Assembly: GCF_028281305.1 (NCBI RefSeq)
Contig: NZ_JANQKD010000086.1
Span: forward strand, 1-45,449
DNA length: 45,449 nt
Origin: Pelagibius sp.
GTDB lineage: Bacteria > Pseudomonadota > Alphaproteobacteria > Kiloniellales > Kiloniellaceae
Direction: 5' to 3'
A program made the position numbers and the translations under genes. The notes under the pieces are model-generated. The model had not been told where the DNA came from. It ran no database searches and was given only the letters and a program-made list of their open reading frames with translations. Shown here in pieces: positions 7,036 through 15,028 of the stretch (position 1 is its first letter; every line of letters starts with the position of its first letter).

Positions 7036-8256
7036 CTACTCCCGGGCGCCTGCCTGGCGCAGCAGAGCCGCGATCTCTTCGTCGCCAATCATCGTCGCGG
7101 CCTGGAGGGCGGTCCAGCCGTCCTTGGCCTTCAAGGTCACGTCGGCCCCGGCGGCCAGGAGCAGCCGGACCTCCTCCAGGCGTGCCCGGTTGGCGGCCAG
7201 CATGAGGGCGGTGTTGCCCGTCTCCGCCTCGCGCGCATCGGTGTCGGCGCCGGCATTGAGCAGCACATAGAGCGCGCCGGCCTGGCCGTTCATGGCGGCA
7301 AGCACCACCGGCGGCCGGCCGCTGCGCCCGGGCTGCTCGATGCCCGCTCCGGCTTCCAGCAAGGCGATGACGCTGTCGACATGGCCGGCCTGGATCGCCT
7401 GGCCGAGAGCTGTCTCTCCCTCGGCGGCGCGTTGATCGACCGCGGCGCCGGCGGCAACGAGGTCATCGAAGAAAGGGGTGTGGCCGTGGGCGGCGGCGAG
7501 GTGGAGCGCGGTCCAGCCGTCGCGCCGTCTGCTGCCGGCTTCCGCGCCGCCGGCCAGCAGCATCTGAAGGCTGCCTTCCGCACCCGCGCGGGCGGCTGCC
7601 ATCAGTGCCGTCATGCCGTCGTCCGCTGCTGTATTCGGCCGGGCTCCGGCGGCCAGCAGCTCGGCGACGACAGTCGTCGCCAGGGGATCGAAGGCTGCGT
7701 TGATGAGGGCCGTGTTGCCGTCACGCAGGTCCCGCGCCTCATGATCCGCTCCCGCGGCCAACAGCACCGAGACCGCCGCGCGCTTGTTGCGCCGCGCCGC
7801 CACGTGCAGGGGGGTGTTGCCGTAGTCGCGCTCCCGGGCCTCCAGGGGGGCACCGGCCTCGATCAGGACCTGGACGACCCGGTCGTGACCCTCGTAAGCC
7901 GCGTAATGGAGCGCAGTCCAGTCGTCGTCGGGCGTCACCGCGGCAGGGTCCGCGCCGCCGTCCAGCAGCACGGCCGCCACCCCGGCGCTGCCATAGATCG
8001 CGGCGACCTGAAGGGCCGTATTGCCCAACTGGTCGCGCGTCTCGGGGTCGCCCCCGCGCTCCAGCGCAAAGGCGGCCAGCGCCGTGTCGTCGCTGCGCGC
8101 GGCCTGGTGCAGGGCTTGGTCGGGCACCGACTGGGCGAAGGCGGGGGAGGAGACGAGAGTGGCGGCGGGCGCCGAGATTGCGCCGACGATCACCGAAAGA
8201 CCGAGGATCCGGGCGAAGCGAAAGAGCCGGCCCTGCACCGCTGCGCGGCTAGGCAC
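7036..8256 (-). CDS. Secreted ankyrin-repeat protein
   Basis: A 406-residue protein starting at GTG 8256. A signal peptide covers about residues 1-42 (hydrophobic ILGLSVIVGAISAPAATL, cleavage at SSPAFAQ). The rest is a solenoid of about ten to eleven ankyrin repeats of roughly 33 residues, with repeated GNTAL/GWTALHLAA...LLAAGAD units. No catalytic domain is present, so it should be a periplasmic protein-binding scaffold. The start overlaps the end of the DUF3553 gene by 8 bp (GTGCCTAG), which points to coupled translation from one operon. Ankyrin proteins are common in the periplasm of alphaproteobacteria; the partner is unknown. Confidence 0.88.
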   Translation of the reverse strand: MPSRAAVQGRLFRFARILGLSVIVGAISAPAATLVSSPAFAQSVPDQALHQAARSDDTALAAFALERGGDPETRDQLGNTALQVAAIYGSAGVAAVLLDGGADPAAVTPDDDWTALHYAAYEGHDRVVQVLIEAGAPLEARERDYGNTPLHVAARRNKRAAVSVLLAAGADHEARDLRDGNTALINAAFDPLATTVVAELLAAGARPNTAADDGMTALMAAARAGAEGSLQMLLAGGAEAGSRRRDGWTALHLAAAHGHTPFFDDLVAAGAAVDQRAAEGETALGQAIQAGHVDSVIALLEAGAGIEQPGRSGRPPVVLAAMNGQAGALYVLLNAGADTDAREAETGNTALMLAANRARLEEVRLLLAAGADVTLKAKDGWTALQAATMIGDEEIAALLRQAGARE

Positions 8257-8428
8257 GGTCTTCCCCGACGATCTCCAAGTCGACCTCGGTGGCGATGATC
8301 AGCAGCTTGCCAGCGTTTTCGAAGTTCACCGTCACCCTTTCAGCGACCACCGACTGGATCTGCCCCACACCCCACTCGGGCCGGCCGGGGTGGCGCACGC
8401 GCATGCCGGGGCTGAGATGTAAGGTCAT
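8249..8428 (-). CDS. DUF3553-family small protein
   Basis: A 59-residue protein. It reads MTLHLSPGMRVRHPGRPEWG, then a VGQIQSVVAERVTVNFENAG stretch and KLLIIATEVDLEIVGEDRA. The pattern of a short SH3-like barrel (GMRVRHPxRPEWGxGQ, then VTVNFExAGK) is that of the DUF3553 family found widely in alphaproteobacteria. GAGG lies a little before ATG 8428. It is the first gene of a two-gene unit with the ankyrin protein (8-bp overlap) and is divergent from chpT across only 79 bp. Function unknown; the barrel resembles nucleic-acid or protein docking modules. Confidence 0.85.
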   Translation of the reverse strand: MTLHLSPGMRVRHPGRPEWGVGQIQSVVAERVTVNFENAGKLLIIATEVDLEIVGEDRA

Positions 8429-8507
8429 GGTTCGCCTCGCTGTTTTCGCTCAGTAGTTAGTGTATAAGGATGTTTACTTCGGGGCTAGCGAGTGGGACCT
8501 GTAAAGC

Positions 8508-9149
8508 ATGCAAACAATGATTGATCTGCGCGTCGCGGAACTCTTGGCGTCGCGCCTCTGCCACGATCTTGTGGGGCCGATCGGGGCCGTCGGCAACGGG
8601 CTGGAGCTTCTGGCCGACGATGAGTTCGGCATGGCCGATGACGCAATGCAGCTGACCAGCAATTCCGCCCGCCAGGCCTCGGCGATTCTGCAGTTCTTTC
8701 GGCTCGCCTATGGCATGGCCGGCGCCCGGGTCGGAACCGATCTCACACCGCTGCGCGATCTCGCTGCGGGCCTGCTGCAAGCCTCCAAGTCGGAACTCGA
8801 TTGGGCAACCGTCGCGGCGCCGGAAGGCCTGCCCGATGGCGCCGGCAAGATGGTCATGAACATGGTGGCGCTGGCGCATGAGGCGCTGCCGAGGGGCGGC
8901 AAGCTGACCGTTGAGATCGGCGGGGAGGCGGGTCCCCGGGACCTGATCGTCACCGCCAGCGGGCAGGACGCCCATCTGCGCCCGGAGAGCCTGGCCGGGC
9001 TCGACGAAAACATCGACATCGGCGAGTTGAGCCCGCGCGGGGCGCACAGCTACTTCACGCGGGTTCTCGCAAAACGGCTGGGCAGCGATCTGGAGATCGA
9101 CACGCCCGGTGAGGACATGCTGCGGCTCAAGGTGGCGCTGCCCGCCTGA
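8508..9149 (+). CDS. chpT: Histidine phosphotransferase ChpT
   Basis: ChpT relays phosphate from the hybrid kinase CckA to CtrA and CpdR in the alphaproteobacterial cell-cycle circuit. The 213-residue protein has the dimerising helical hairpin with the phosphorylated His in SRLCHDLVGPIGAVGNGLEL (His19), followed by a degenerate ATPase-like C-terminal half (about 85-213) that lacks a usable ATP site, as in the known ChpT fold. It ends SYFTRVLAKRLGSDLEID...MLRLKVALPA, a typical family end. ATG 8508 was taken; ATG 8517 is an alternative three codons later. ctrA itself is 13 kb downstream in the same window; cckA is not present. The stop codon lies inside a 12-bp tandem repeat. Confidence 0.92.
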   Translation: MQTMIDLRVAELLASRLCHDLVGPIGAVGNGLELLADDEFGMADDAMQLTSNSARQASAILQFFRLAYGMAGARVGTDLTPLRDLAAGLLQASKSELDWATVAAPEGLPDGAGKMVMNMVALAHEALPRGGKLTVEIGGEAGPRDLIVTASGQDAHLRPESLAGLDENIDIGELSPRGAHSYFTRVLAKRLGSDLEIDTPGEDMLRLKVALPA

Positions 9150-9175
9150 CCGCCCACCTGACTGCCCGCCTAACC
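9140..9175 (+). repeat. 12-bp tandem repeat over the chpT stop codon
   Basis: Three units, GCCCGCCTGACC (9140-9151), GCCCACCTGACT (9152-9163) and GCCCGCCTAACC (9164-9175). The first carries the TGA stop of chpT and the later ones carry TGA and TAA in the same phase, giving stacked stop codons. Confidence 0.9.
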
Positions 9176-9199
9176 GCTGGGTGAGCCGCGTGCCGCGGA

Positions 9200-10894
9200 T
9201 TAGCTGGCACGCACGCTGGTCAGGAAGCTCTCCACCTGCGTGCGCAGGGTCGACGACTGGCCGGCAAGATCATTGGCCGCGCTCAGCATTGTCTTTGCCG
9301 ACTCACCGGAGGCCTCCGCGGCGTTGGTCACTTCCCCGATGTTGGAAGAGACCTCGTTGGTGCTGGCGGAGGCCAACTGGACGTTGCGGGAGATCTCCTG
9401 CGTGGCTGCGGTCTGTTCGTCCACGGCGGCGGCGATGCCGGCGGCAATCCCGTTGACCTCTTCGATGGTCGAGGTGATCTGCGCGATCGAGTCCACCGCG
9501 CCGCCGGTTGCGGACTGGATGTCGTTGATCTGCTGGCGGATCTCTTCGGTCGCCTTCGCGGTCTGGGTGGCCAGCTGCTTGACCTCCGAGGCGACGACGG
9601 CAAAGCCCTTGCCGGCCTCGCCGGCCCGCGCGGCTTCGATGGTGGCGTTCAGGGCCAGCAGGTTGGTCTGCTCGGCGATGTCCTGAATCATGGTCACCAC
9701 GTCGCCGATCTTCTGGGCCGCCTGAGCCAGCATTTCCACTTCACTGTTGGTGTTGCGGGCCTGATCGGCAGCGGCATTGGAAATCTTGGTCGACTGGGCC
9801 ACCTGCCGGCTGATCTCCTGAATGGAAGCGCTGAGCTCCTCGGCGGCGCTGGCGACGGTCTGGACGTTGTTGGCGGCCTGCTCGGTCGCGGAGGCCACCG
9901 CGGCTGTCTGGCGGTTGGCGCGCTCCGCCGTTTCCGACATGTACTGGGCCGTGGACTGGACCTGGTCGGAGGCCGCGCCGACACCCTCGACAACCGCCTT
10001 GACGTTCGATTCGAAGTCGTCGGCCAAACTGTTCATGGCCTTGCGCTTCTCTTCCTCAGCCTTGGCCTTCTCCGCTTCCCGGGCTGCCGTCGAACGGTCG
10101 AGTTCAATGGCATTGGTTTTGAAGGTCTGCACCATGCGGGCGATGTCGCCGATGTCGTCCTGGCGTTCCATTGCCGGAACCTCGACCCCGGTGTCGCCAT
10201 CGGCTAGCCGGCCCATGGTGTCGGTCATCATCTTCAGCGGTTTGCCGACCAGGCGCGACGTCATCATGCTCAACAGCGTGACCAGCAGCGCCAGCGCAAT
10301 CAGCGCAACCGCAGTCTGCTGCACCATGGCGGCAGTAATCTCCGCGTTCAGCTGCTCAATCGACCAGGCAATGATAACCGATCCGATGAAGGATCCGTCC
10401 TTGGGCGAGAGGGCAGGGCTGGAGATAAGGATGTGCGTCGGCGTTTCTTCCACCAGGCGCTCTTCCGAGCCCCTGGCTTTCTCCACGAAGGCAGCGATGT
10501 CGCCGTGTGGCAGAGAGCTGGAGTCGAAGCGGATCAGTTCCGCTCCTTCCTTATCCAGCGCAACCACGTTGGCGATTGCCGTATCCTCGGCATTGGCGAA
10601 ATCGATGTAGGCGGCTTCGATGGACTCCGCTTTTTTCCAGCGGATACCGCCGGCCGCGTTGTTGGTGATGAGGCGGGTCATCGTGGTGAACCCGGCCTCG
10701 CCGGTCGCTACGAGCACCCGGCTCGTCTGGTTGATCCCGATGGCAACGAGGGTAATGAGCACCAGAGAGGCCATCGCCGCGACGGTCAGAATGACCTTAC
10801 GGACGACGGAGAGTCTGGAAAATCCGGCCGAGCGGGCGCGCGGGGCCTTTTCGGCACCGGAGGAGGGTGAGGTTGACGTTTTCGCGTCGGTCAT
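9200..10894 (-). CDS. Methyl-accepting chemotaxis protein
   Basis: A 564-residue chemoreceptor. A first membrane helix near residues 30-54 (VILTVAAMASLVLITLVAIGI), a periplasmic sensing region of about 130 residues, a second helix near 188-212, a HAMP domain (GKPLKMMTDTMGRLADGDTGVEVPAMERQDDIGDIA) and a long coiled-coil signalling domain follow. The conserved hairpin tip reads IQDIAEQTNLLALNATIEAA with RAGEAGKGFAVVASEVKQLA. There is no C-terminal CheR-tether pentapeptide. AAGGAG lies 10 bases before ATG 10894. It starts 69 bp after a gene for a secreted Cache-like protein on the same strand, with which it probably forms an operon. The ligand is unknown; binding of that secreted partner is an attractive guess. 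Confidence 0.93.
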   Translation of the reverse strand: MTDAKTSTSPSSGAEKAPRARSAGFSRLSVVRKVILTVAAMASLVLITLVAIGINQTSRVLVATGEAGFTTMTRLITNNAAGGIRWKKAESIEAAYIDFANAEDTAIANVVALDKEGAELIRFDSSSLPHGDIAAFVEKARGSEERLVEETPTHILISSPALSPKDGSFIGSVIIAWSIEQLNAEITAAMVQQTAVALIALALLVTLLSMMTSRLVGKPLKMMTDTMGRLADGDTGVEVPAMERQDDIGDIARMVQTFKTNAIELDRSTAAREAEKAKAEEEKRKAMNSLADDFESNVKAVVEGVGAASDQVQSTAQYMSETAERANRQTAAVASATEQAANNVQTVASAAEELSASIQEISRQVAQSTKISNAAADQARNTNSEVEMLAQAAQKIGDVVTMIQDIAEQTNLLALNATIEAARAGEAGKGFAVVASEVKQLATQTAKATEEIRQQINDIQSATGGAVDSIAQITSTIEEVNGIAAGIAAAVDEQTAATQEISRNVQLASASTNEVSSNIGEVTNAAEASGESAKTMLSAANDLAGQSSTLRTQVESFLTSVRAS

Positions 10895-10963
10895 AGGGGA
10901 CTCCTTCGGCCAGCCAACCGCCCGGCCGGATTACTGCTCAAAACCGTTTCGATCCTTCAGAGC

Positions 10964-11551
10964 CTAGAGAGCGTCGACGTTGACACCGATCGTGATCGCG
11001 CCGACAACCTCGCCGCTCGCCGGGTCGATGATGGACATGCTGAGCTGCGACTGGAAGGTCTGCGTCGACTCGTCCATCTCGACTTCATCAATGAAGATCG
11101 CATTCGGACCGGCGCTGTAGGTCTTCTGCCACTTGGCTTCGTCACCCTGCCAGTAGTCCGAGGTCACGTCGCTCTGGCCGACATTGAGACCGCGATTGTC
11201 CATCACGAAGATCTCGGTCACGAGGCCCTGCATGCTCTCCTTCTGCTTGTTGAGATAGGCAGAGAGAGCGTTGCTCAGGACGGCATCGATCATCGGCCGG
11301 CTGCTGGCGTCCGTCTGGGCGCGCCAGTCCTTGTCCATCTTGTCGATGTCCGCCTGGGAGAGGCCGGCATGACGTTCGTTCTGGGCCTTGATGGCATCCA
11401 CCACCATGCTGTCGGCAATCCAGTTCTTGACCGTGGAGTTCGCAAACTCGGTCATCGGCGCGACGTGCTCGTCGCTGGCAAGAGCGGCAGAGGCGAAGAC
11501 AGAAACGGCCGCGCCCGCCAGAATCCCCTTCAAGAGGCTGGTCTTAGACAT
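10964..11551 (-). CDS. Secreted stand-alone Cache/PDC-like sensor protein
   Basis: A 195-residue exported protein. MSKTSLLKGILAGAAVSVF with cleavage at SAALAS gives a soluble periplasmic protein with no membrane anchor. The mature part looks like one sensing domain of the Cache/PDC type: an N-terminal helix, a central YLNKQKESMQGLVTEIFVMD strand, DNRGLNVGQSDVTSDYWQGDEAKW, then SLSMSIIDPASGEVVGAITIGV, a pattern usually found in the extracellular part of chemoreceptors and kinases. GGAG lies 8 bases before ATG 11551; ATG 11557 is two codons earlier. It lies directly upstream of a chemoreceptor gene on the same strand, which suggests a soluble ligand-binding partner of that receptor. Confidence 0.75.
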   Translation of the reverse strand: MSKTSLLKGILAGAAVSVFASAALASDEHVAPMTEFANSTVKNWIADSMVVDAIKAQNERHAGLSQADIDKMDKDWRAQTDASSRPMIDAVLSNALSAYLNKQKESMQGLVTEIFVMDNRGLNVGQSDVTSDYWQGDEAKWQKTYSAGPNAIFIDEVEMDESTQTFQSQLSMSIIDPASGEVVGAITIGVNVDAL

Positions 11552-11803
11552 TTTCATTGCTCCAATAGTGTTCCCCAAAGCAGCGGCACGCAGTTGTGCG
11601 CCGATTTACTTCAGGGGCACATTCATTCGAATCCATTTAATTTTGCGTTAGCGTCGTTGACGGTTTCTTTGGCTTGTAATTCAATCCTGTCGGGATTTAT
11701 TACTTGGTTTTGATTATAGTCTGATTGTTTAGATTTTTCCCGCAGCGCAGATTCCCGGACTTCAGCGTGCGCCTTGCGCTCCGCGCAGTCCGCAGCGCGA
11801 GTG

Positions 11804-11846
11804 CGAATGATTTTCATTTACTCATTCATTGAGAATGACTATCATC
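11804..11846 (+). promoter_or_regulatory. Fur-like operator region upstream of the iron-binding protein gene
   Basis: An AT-rich run contains a perfect palindrome AATGA-TTT-TCATT (11806-11818) and, 15 bp on, TGAGAATGACTATCAT (11830-11845), which follows the repeated NATWAT hexamer pattern of Fur boxes. It lies 48-90 bp before the start of the ferric-iron binding protein. The region 11552-11893 is the only control region between that gene and the divergent Cache/chemoreceptor operon; the remainder (11600-11760) is AT-rich without an identified motif. Confidence 0.6.
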
Positions 11847-11893
11847 CGCGTTGAAGCCCGTTCAGGGCATTACGAAACACTCGGAGGATTACA

Positions 11894-12925
11894 ATGATCG
11901 TTGGCCGCCGGAGGGCTCTAGCAGCCGCCGTTTGTGCTGCAGTGGTGGCGCTCGGCACGTCCGCCCAGGCACAGGAGGTTTTGAACCTCTACTCGTCGCG
12001 TCACTACCAGACCGATGAGGCGCTCTACGAGAACTTCACCAAGCAAACCGGAATCGAGATCAACCGCATCGAGGGTAAGGGCGATGCCTTGATCGAACGC
12101 ATCAAGAGCGAGGGGGCCAACAGCCCCGCGGATGTGTTTCTGACGGTCGATGCCGGGCGGCTCTGGCGGGCTGACCAGGAGGGGCTTTTCCAGCCCGTGA
12201 ACAGCGATGCGCTGACCAATGCGATTCCCGAGAACCTGCGTCATCCCGACGGGCATTGGTACGGCTTCTCAACGCGCGCCCGCGTCATCTACTACGACAA
12301 AGCCAAGGTGCAGCCGGACGAGATCAAGAGCTACGAGGACCTCGCCGATCCCAAGTGGAAGGGTCGCGTCTGCATCCGCAGCAGCTCCAACATTTACAAC
12401 CTGTCCCTCATGAGTTCGATCATTGCAGCCCATGGCGAGGGCACGGCCGAGGAATGGGCCAAGGGTATGGTCGCGAACTTCGCCCGCGACCCCGTTGGCG
12501 GCGATACCGATCAGATCCGCGCCATCGGCGCCGGTGAGTGCGAAGTGGCTGTCGGCAACACCTATTACTTCGTCCGCCTGATGACCAACCCCGGCGAAAA
12601 AGACAAGGGGCTGGCCGAGAAGATCGGCTGGGTGTTCCCGAACCAGGGAGACCGCGGGACCCATGTGAACGTCTCCGGCGCCGGCGTGCTGAAGAACGCC
12701 CCGCACAAGGAAGCAGCGGTGAAGTTCCTCGAGTACCTGGCGAGCGCCGAGGCCCAGCGCTACTTCGCCGATGGCAACAACGAGTATCCGGTGGTACCCG
12801 GAATCGAGCCGAATGAGGCTTTGAAGTCGCTTGGAAACTTCGAGACCGATGCCTTGAACGTGGCTGTTTACGGCGAGAACCAGCCGGACGCCCAGAAGAT
12901 CTTCGACCGGGCAGGCTGGAACTGA
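11894..12925 (+). CDS. fbpA: Periplasmic ferric-iron binding protein of an ABC importer
   Basis: A 343-residue solute-binding protein of the FbpA/FutA/IdiA class that delivers Fe(III) to an inner-membrane permease. A signal peptide covers residues 1-27 (cleavage at SAQA). The mature protein opens with the class signature EVLNLYSSRHYQTDEALYEN, in which His and Tyr are iron ligands, continues with SPADVFLTVDAGRLWRADQEGL and the C-lobe VAVGNTYYFVRLM, whose paired Tyr residues are the main Fe(III) ligands in this family, and ends near NPDAQ-like residues. GGAGG stands 6 bases before ATG 11894. Fur-like palindromes lie upstream and a strong terminator follows. The permease gene is convergent, and no ATPase gene is present in the window. 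Confidence 0.93.
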   Translation: MIVGRRRALAAAVCAAVVALGTSAQAQEVLNLYSSRHYQTDEALYENFTKQTGIEINRIEGKGDALIERIKSEGANSPADVFLTVDAGRLWRADQEGLFQPVNSDALTNAIPENLRHPDGHWYGFSTRARVIYYDKAKVQPDEIKSYEDLADPKWKGRVCIRSSSNIYNLSLMSSIIAAHGEGTAEEWAKGMVANFARDPVGGDTDQIRAIGAGECEVAVGNTYYFVRLMTNPGEKDKGLAEKIGWVFPNQGDRGTHVNVSGAGVLKNAPHKEAAVKFLEYLASAEAQRYFADGNNEYPVVPGIEPNEALKSLGNFETDALNVAVYGENQPDAQKIFDRAGWN

Positions 12926-12961
12926 CCAGTCATCCGACTACTTCTTGAAGCTCCAGTACCG

Positions 12962-12992
12962 AAGGCCCCGCCATTTGGCGGGGCCTTTTTTG
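12962..12992 (+). terminator. Rho-independent terminator of fbpA
   Basis: A perfect 10-bp stem AGGCCCCGCC (12963-12972) and GGCGGGGCCT (12977-12986) with loop ATTT is followed by TTTTT. It begins 37 bp after the fbpA stop. Confidence 0.93.
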
Positions 12993-13060
12993 CGCCGCCG
13001 CCGGCGCAGAGGGCGGGACGACGACTTTCCGGCGCTGGCGCTGCGGCAGGGAACGATCTT

Positions 13061-13112
13061 GATGTTGGCCTGATGTTGGCCTGATGTTGGCCTGATGTTG
13101 GCCTGATGTTGG
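13061..13112 (+). repeat. 11-bp tandem repeat in the fbpA-fbpB intergenic region
   Basis: Four full copies of GATGTTGGCCT (from 13061, 13072, 13083 and 13094) and a partial fifth. The 312-bp gap 12926-13237 otherwise holds only the fbpA terminator and GC-rich sequence with no supported gene. Confidence 0.95.
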
Positions 13113-13237
13113 AGGATCAGCGCCGCTACTGGTCCGAATGCACGAACTTTGCGGTTCTGGCTGCGCGGCCCCGGCGCGCGTTGCCGGACACGCCCGAGGC
13201 CCTTCGGTCCGGCTGCTCAGCCAGGGGCTGGGAGGCG

Positions 13238-15028
13238 CTACGCCGCGCCGCCCGGTTCTCCGGGACGGCCCCGCGCGATGGCGCGGCTCAGCAGAATGAC
13301 CGGCGGGATACCGACGGCAACAATGGTGAGAGCCGGCGTGGCCGCCTGGCTCAGCCGCTCGTCGGCGGCGAAGTTGTGTGCCTGGACAGCCAGGGTGTCG
13401 AAGTTGAAGGGACGCATCACCAGGGTCGCCGGCAGTTCCTTCATCACGTCGACGAAGACCACCAGGCCTGCCGTCAGCATGCTGGGCCACATGATCGGCG
13501 CGTGCACCCGGATCAGCGCCGCCATAGGGCGGGCCCCCAGGGTGCGGGCGGCGTCGTCCATCGACGGGCGGATCTTGCCGAGGCCGCTGTCCACCGTGTT
13601 GAGTGAGACCGCAAGGAAGCGCACCAGGTAGGCAAAAACCAGGGCTGCGATGCCGCCTGTCAGGAGCAGTCCGCTTGAAATCCCCCAGGTCGCCCGCAGC
13701 CAGCCATCCAACGCATTGTCGAAGGCGGCAAAGGGTATGAGGACACCGACGGCGATGATGGTTCCCGGCAAGGCATAGCCCATGGAAGCCAGCCGGTGCG
13801 AGGCCGTCACCAGCCAGCCCCCTTGGAGCCGGCGGCCGTAAGCCATCAGGGTGGCAAGGAGGACGGCCAGGACGGCCGTGACCAGAGCCAAGATGAAGCT
13901 GTTTCCGACAAGCTCGAAGTAGCGGCGCCCGAACTGTCCGTCGCCGGCTTCGAGGGCCATGGAAAGGAGCACGCCTGCCGGCAGGAGAAAGCCGAGAAGC
14001 AGCGGCAGGAGGCAGGCGCTGAAGGCTGCAAAGGCTGCCATGCCGTGGAGGCGATAGCCGGGCAGTTGCTGATACTTGTTCGTGGCCTGGTGGAACTGGG
14101 CCTTGCCCCGGCTTTGGGCTTCGAAGAGCAGGACAGCGAAAACGAAGATCAATAGGATCGATGCCAGCTGTGCTGCCGTTGTGCGATCCCCGAACGCAAT
14201 CCAGGCCCGCACGATTCCAGTCGTGAAGTTCGGAACGCCGAAGAAAGAGACCGTGCCGTAGTCGGCCAGCGTTTCCATCAGCGCGAGGGCCGTTCCGGCT
14301 ACGATTGCCGGACGGGCCAGGGGAAGGGCGACCCGCCAGAAGCTTCGCCAGGGACCGCAGCCCAGGGTGCGGCTGACATCCAGGGCGCAGACCGATTGAT
14401 CCAGAAAGGCTGCGCGCGACAGCAGATAGGCATAGGGATAGAGCACCAGGATAAGCATGGTGACCGCGCCGCCCAGCGAGCGGATTTCCGGAAACCAGTA
14501 CTCGCGAAAGCTCAGGCCCGTAAGATCGCGCAGCAGGGACTGAACCGGGCCCGCAGGCTGCAGGAAGTCCGTATAGGCATAGGCCATGACGTAGGCGGGC
14601 ATGGCCAGCGGCAGGATCAGGGCCCATTCGAAGACCCGCCGGCCAGGGAAGCGGCACATGGTGATCAGCCAGGCCGTCCCGGTCCCAATGATGGGAACGC
14701 CGAGCCCGACGCCGATCACCAGCACTGCCGTGTTGAAGAGGTAGCGCGGCAGCACCGTCTCGGCCAGGTGAGACCATGTCTCGCTGCCGGGCTGGGTGAG
14801 GCTGAGCAACACGCCGAAGATCGGGATCAGGAACAGGGCCGCAACCGCCACCGAAATCCAGGTCAGCGGCCCGCCCCGCATCAGTCCGCCCCGCATCAGT
14901 CCGCCCCGCATCCGGCTGCCCCGCATCTGGCTGCGCCCTGCCTTCGCCGCCGGTCCAGGGACGGCCCACCCCCCGGCGAGCTCCGAGGGTTTGGCGGCAG
15001 GCAGAGGCGAAGGCGAGAGCTTTTCCAA
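13238..15028 (-). CDS. fbpB: Ferric-iron ABC transporter permease (fused two-half type)
   Basis: A 596-residue inner-membrane permease of the FbpB type, made of two homologous halves of about six helices each. The first half runs from about residue 60 (ISVAVAALFLIPIFGVLLSL) and the second from about 320. Each half has the cytoplasmic EAA-loop pattern that docks the ATPase: ALDVSRTLGCGPWRSFWRVALPLARPAI in the first and DAARTLGARPMAALIRVHAPIMWPSML in the second. The N-terminal 55 residues are variable and contain an MRGGL repeat made by 15-bp tandem repeats. The start is uncertain: TTG 15028 has no ribosome site, several in-frame ATGs lie inside the repeats, and the frame is open further upstream to a TAA near 15190 without an ATG or GTG. 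It is convergent with fbpA; the cognate ATPase must be elsewhere. Confidence 0.9.
   Translation of the reverse strand: MEKLSPSPLPAAKPSELAGGWAVPGPAAKAGRSQMRGSRMRGGLMRGGLMRGGPLTWISVAVAALFLIPIFGVLLSLTQPGSETWSHLAETVLPRYLFNTAVLVIGVGLGVPIIGTGTAWLITMCRFPGRRVFEWALILPLAMPAYVMAYAYTDFLQPAGPVQSLLRDLTGLSFREYWFPEIRSLGGAVTMLILVLYPYAYLLSRAAFLDQSVCALDVSRTLGCGPWRSFWRVALPLARPAIVAGTALALMETLADYGTVSFFGVPNFTTGIVRAWIAFGDRTTAAQLASILLIFVFAVLLFEAQSRGKAQFHQATNKYQQLPGYRLHGMAAFAAFSACLLPLLLGFLLPAGVLLSMALEAGDGQFGRRYFELVGNSFILALVTAVLAVLLATLMAYGRRLQGGWLVTASHRLASMGYALPGTIIAVGVLIPFAAFDNALDGWLRATWGISSGLLLTGGIAALVFAYLVRFLAVSLNTVDSGLGKIRPSMDDAARTLGARPMAALIRVHAPIMWPSMLTAGLVVFVDVMKELPATLVMRPFNFDTLAVQAHNFAADERLSQAATPALTIVAVGIPPVILLSRAIARGRPGEPGGAA
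14871..14930. repeat. 15-bp tandem repeat in the permease N-terminus
   Basis: Four units related to CCGCCCCGCATCAGT (14871-14885, 14886-14900, 14901-14915, 14916-14930); the first two are identical. On the coding strand each unit carries an ATG (MRGGL/MRGSR), so the array multiplies in-frame start codons. Confidence 0.93.

Noticed and set aside
13061..13112. Iteron-type replication or partition site
   Set aside because: Only 11-bp direct repeats, no AT-rich region, no replication gene nearby; better seen as one of many short duplications in the window.
12930..14969. A 679-codon minus-strand open frame overlapping the permease
   Set aside because: Translation is Arg/Pro/Gly-rich and non-membrane; the neighbouring minus-strand frame gives a proper twelve-helix permease.
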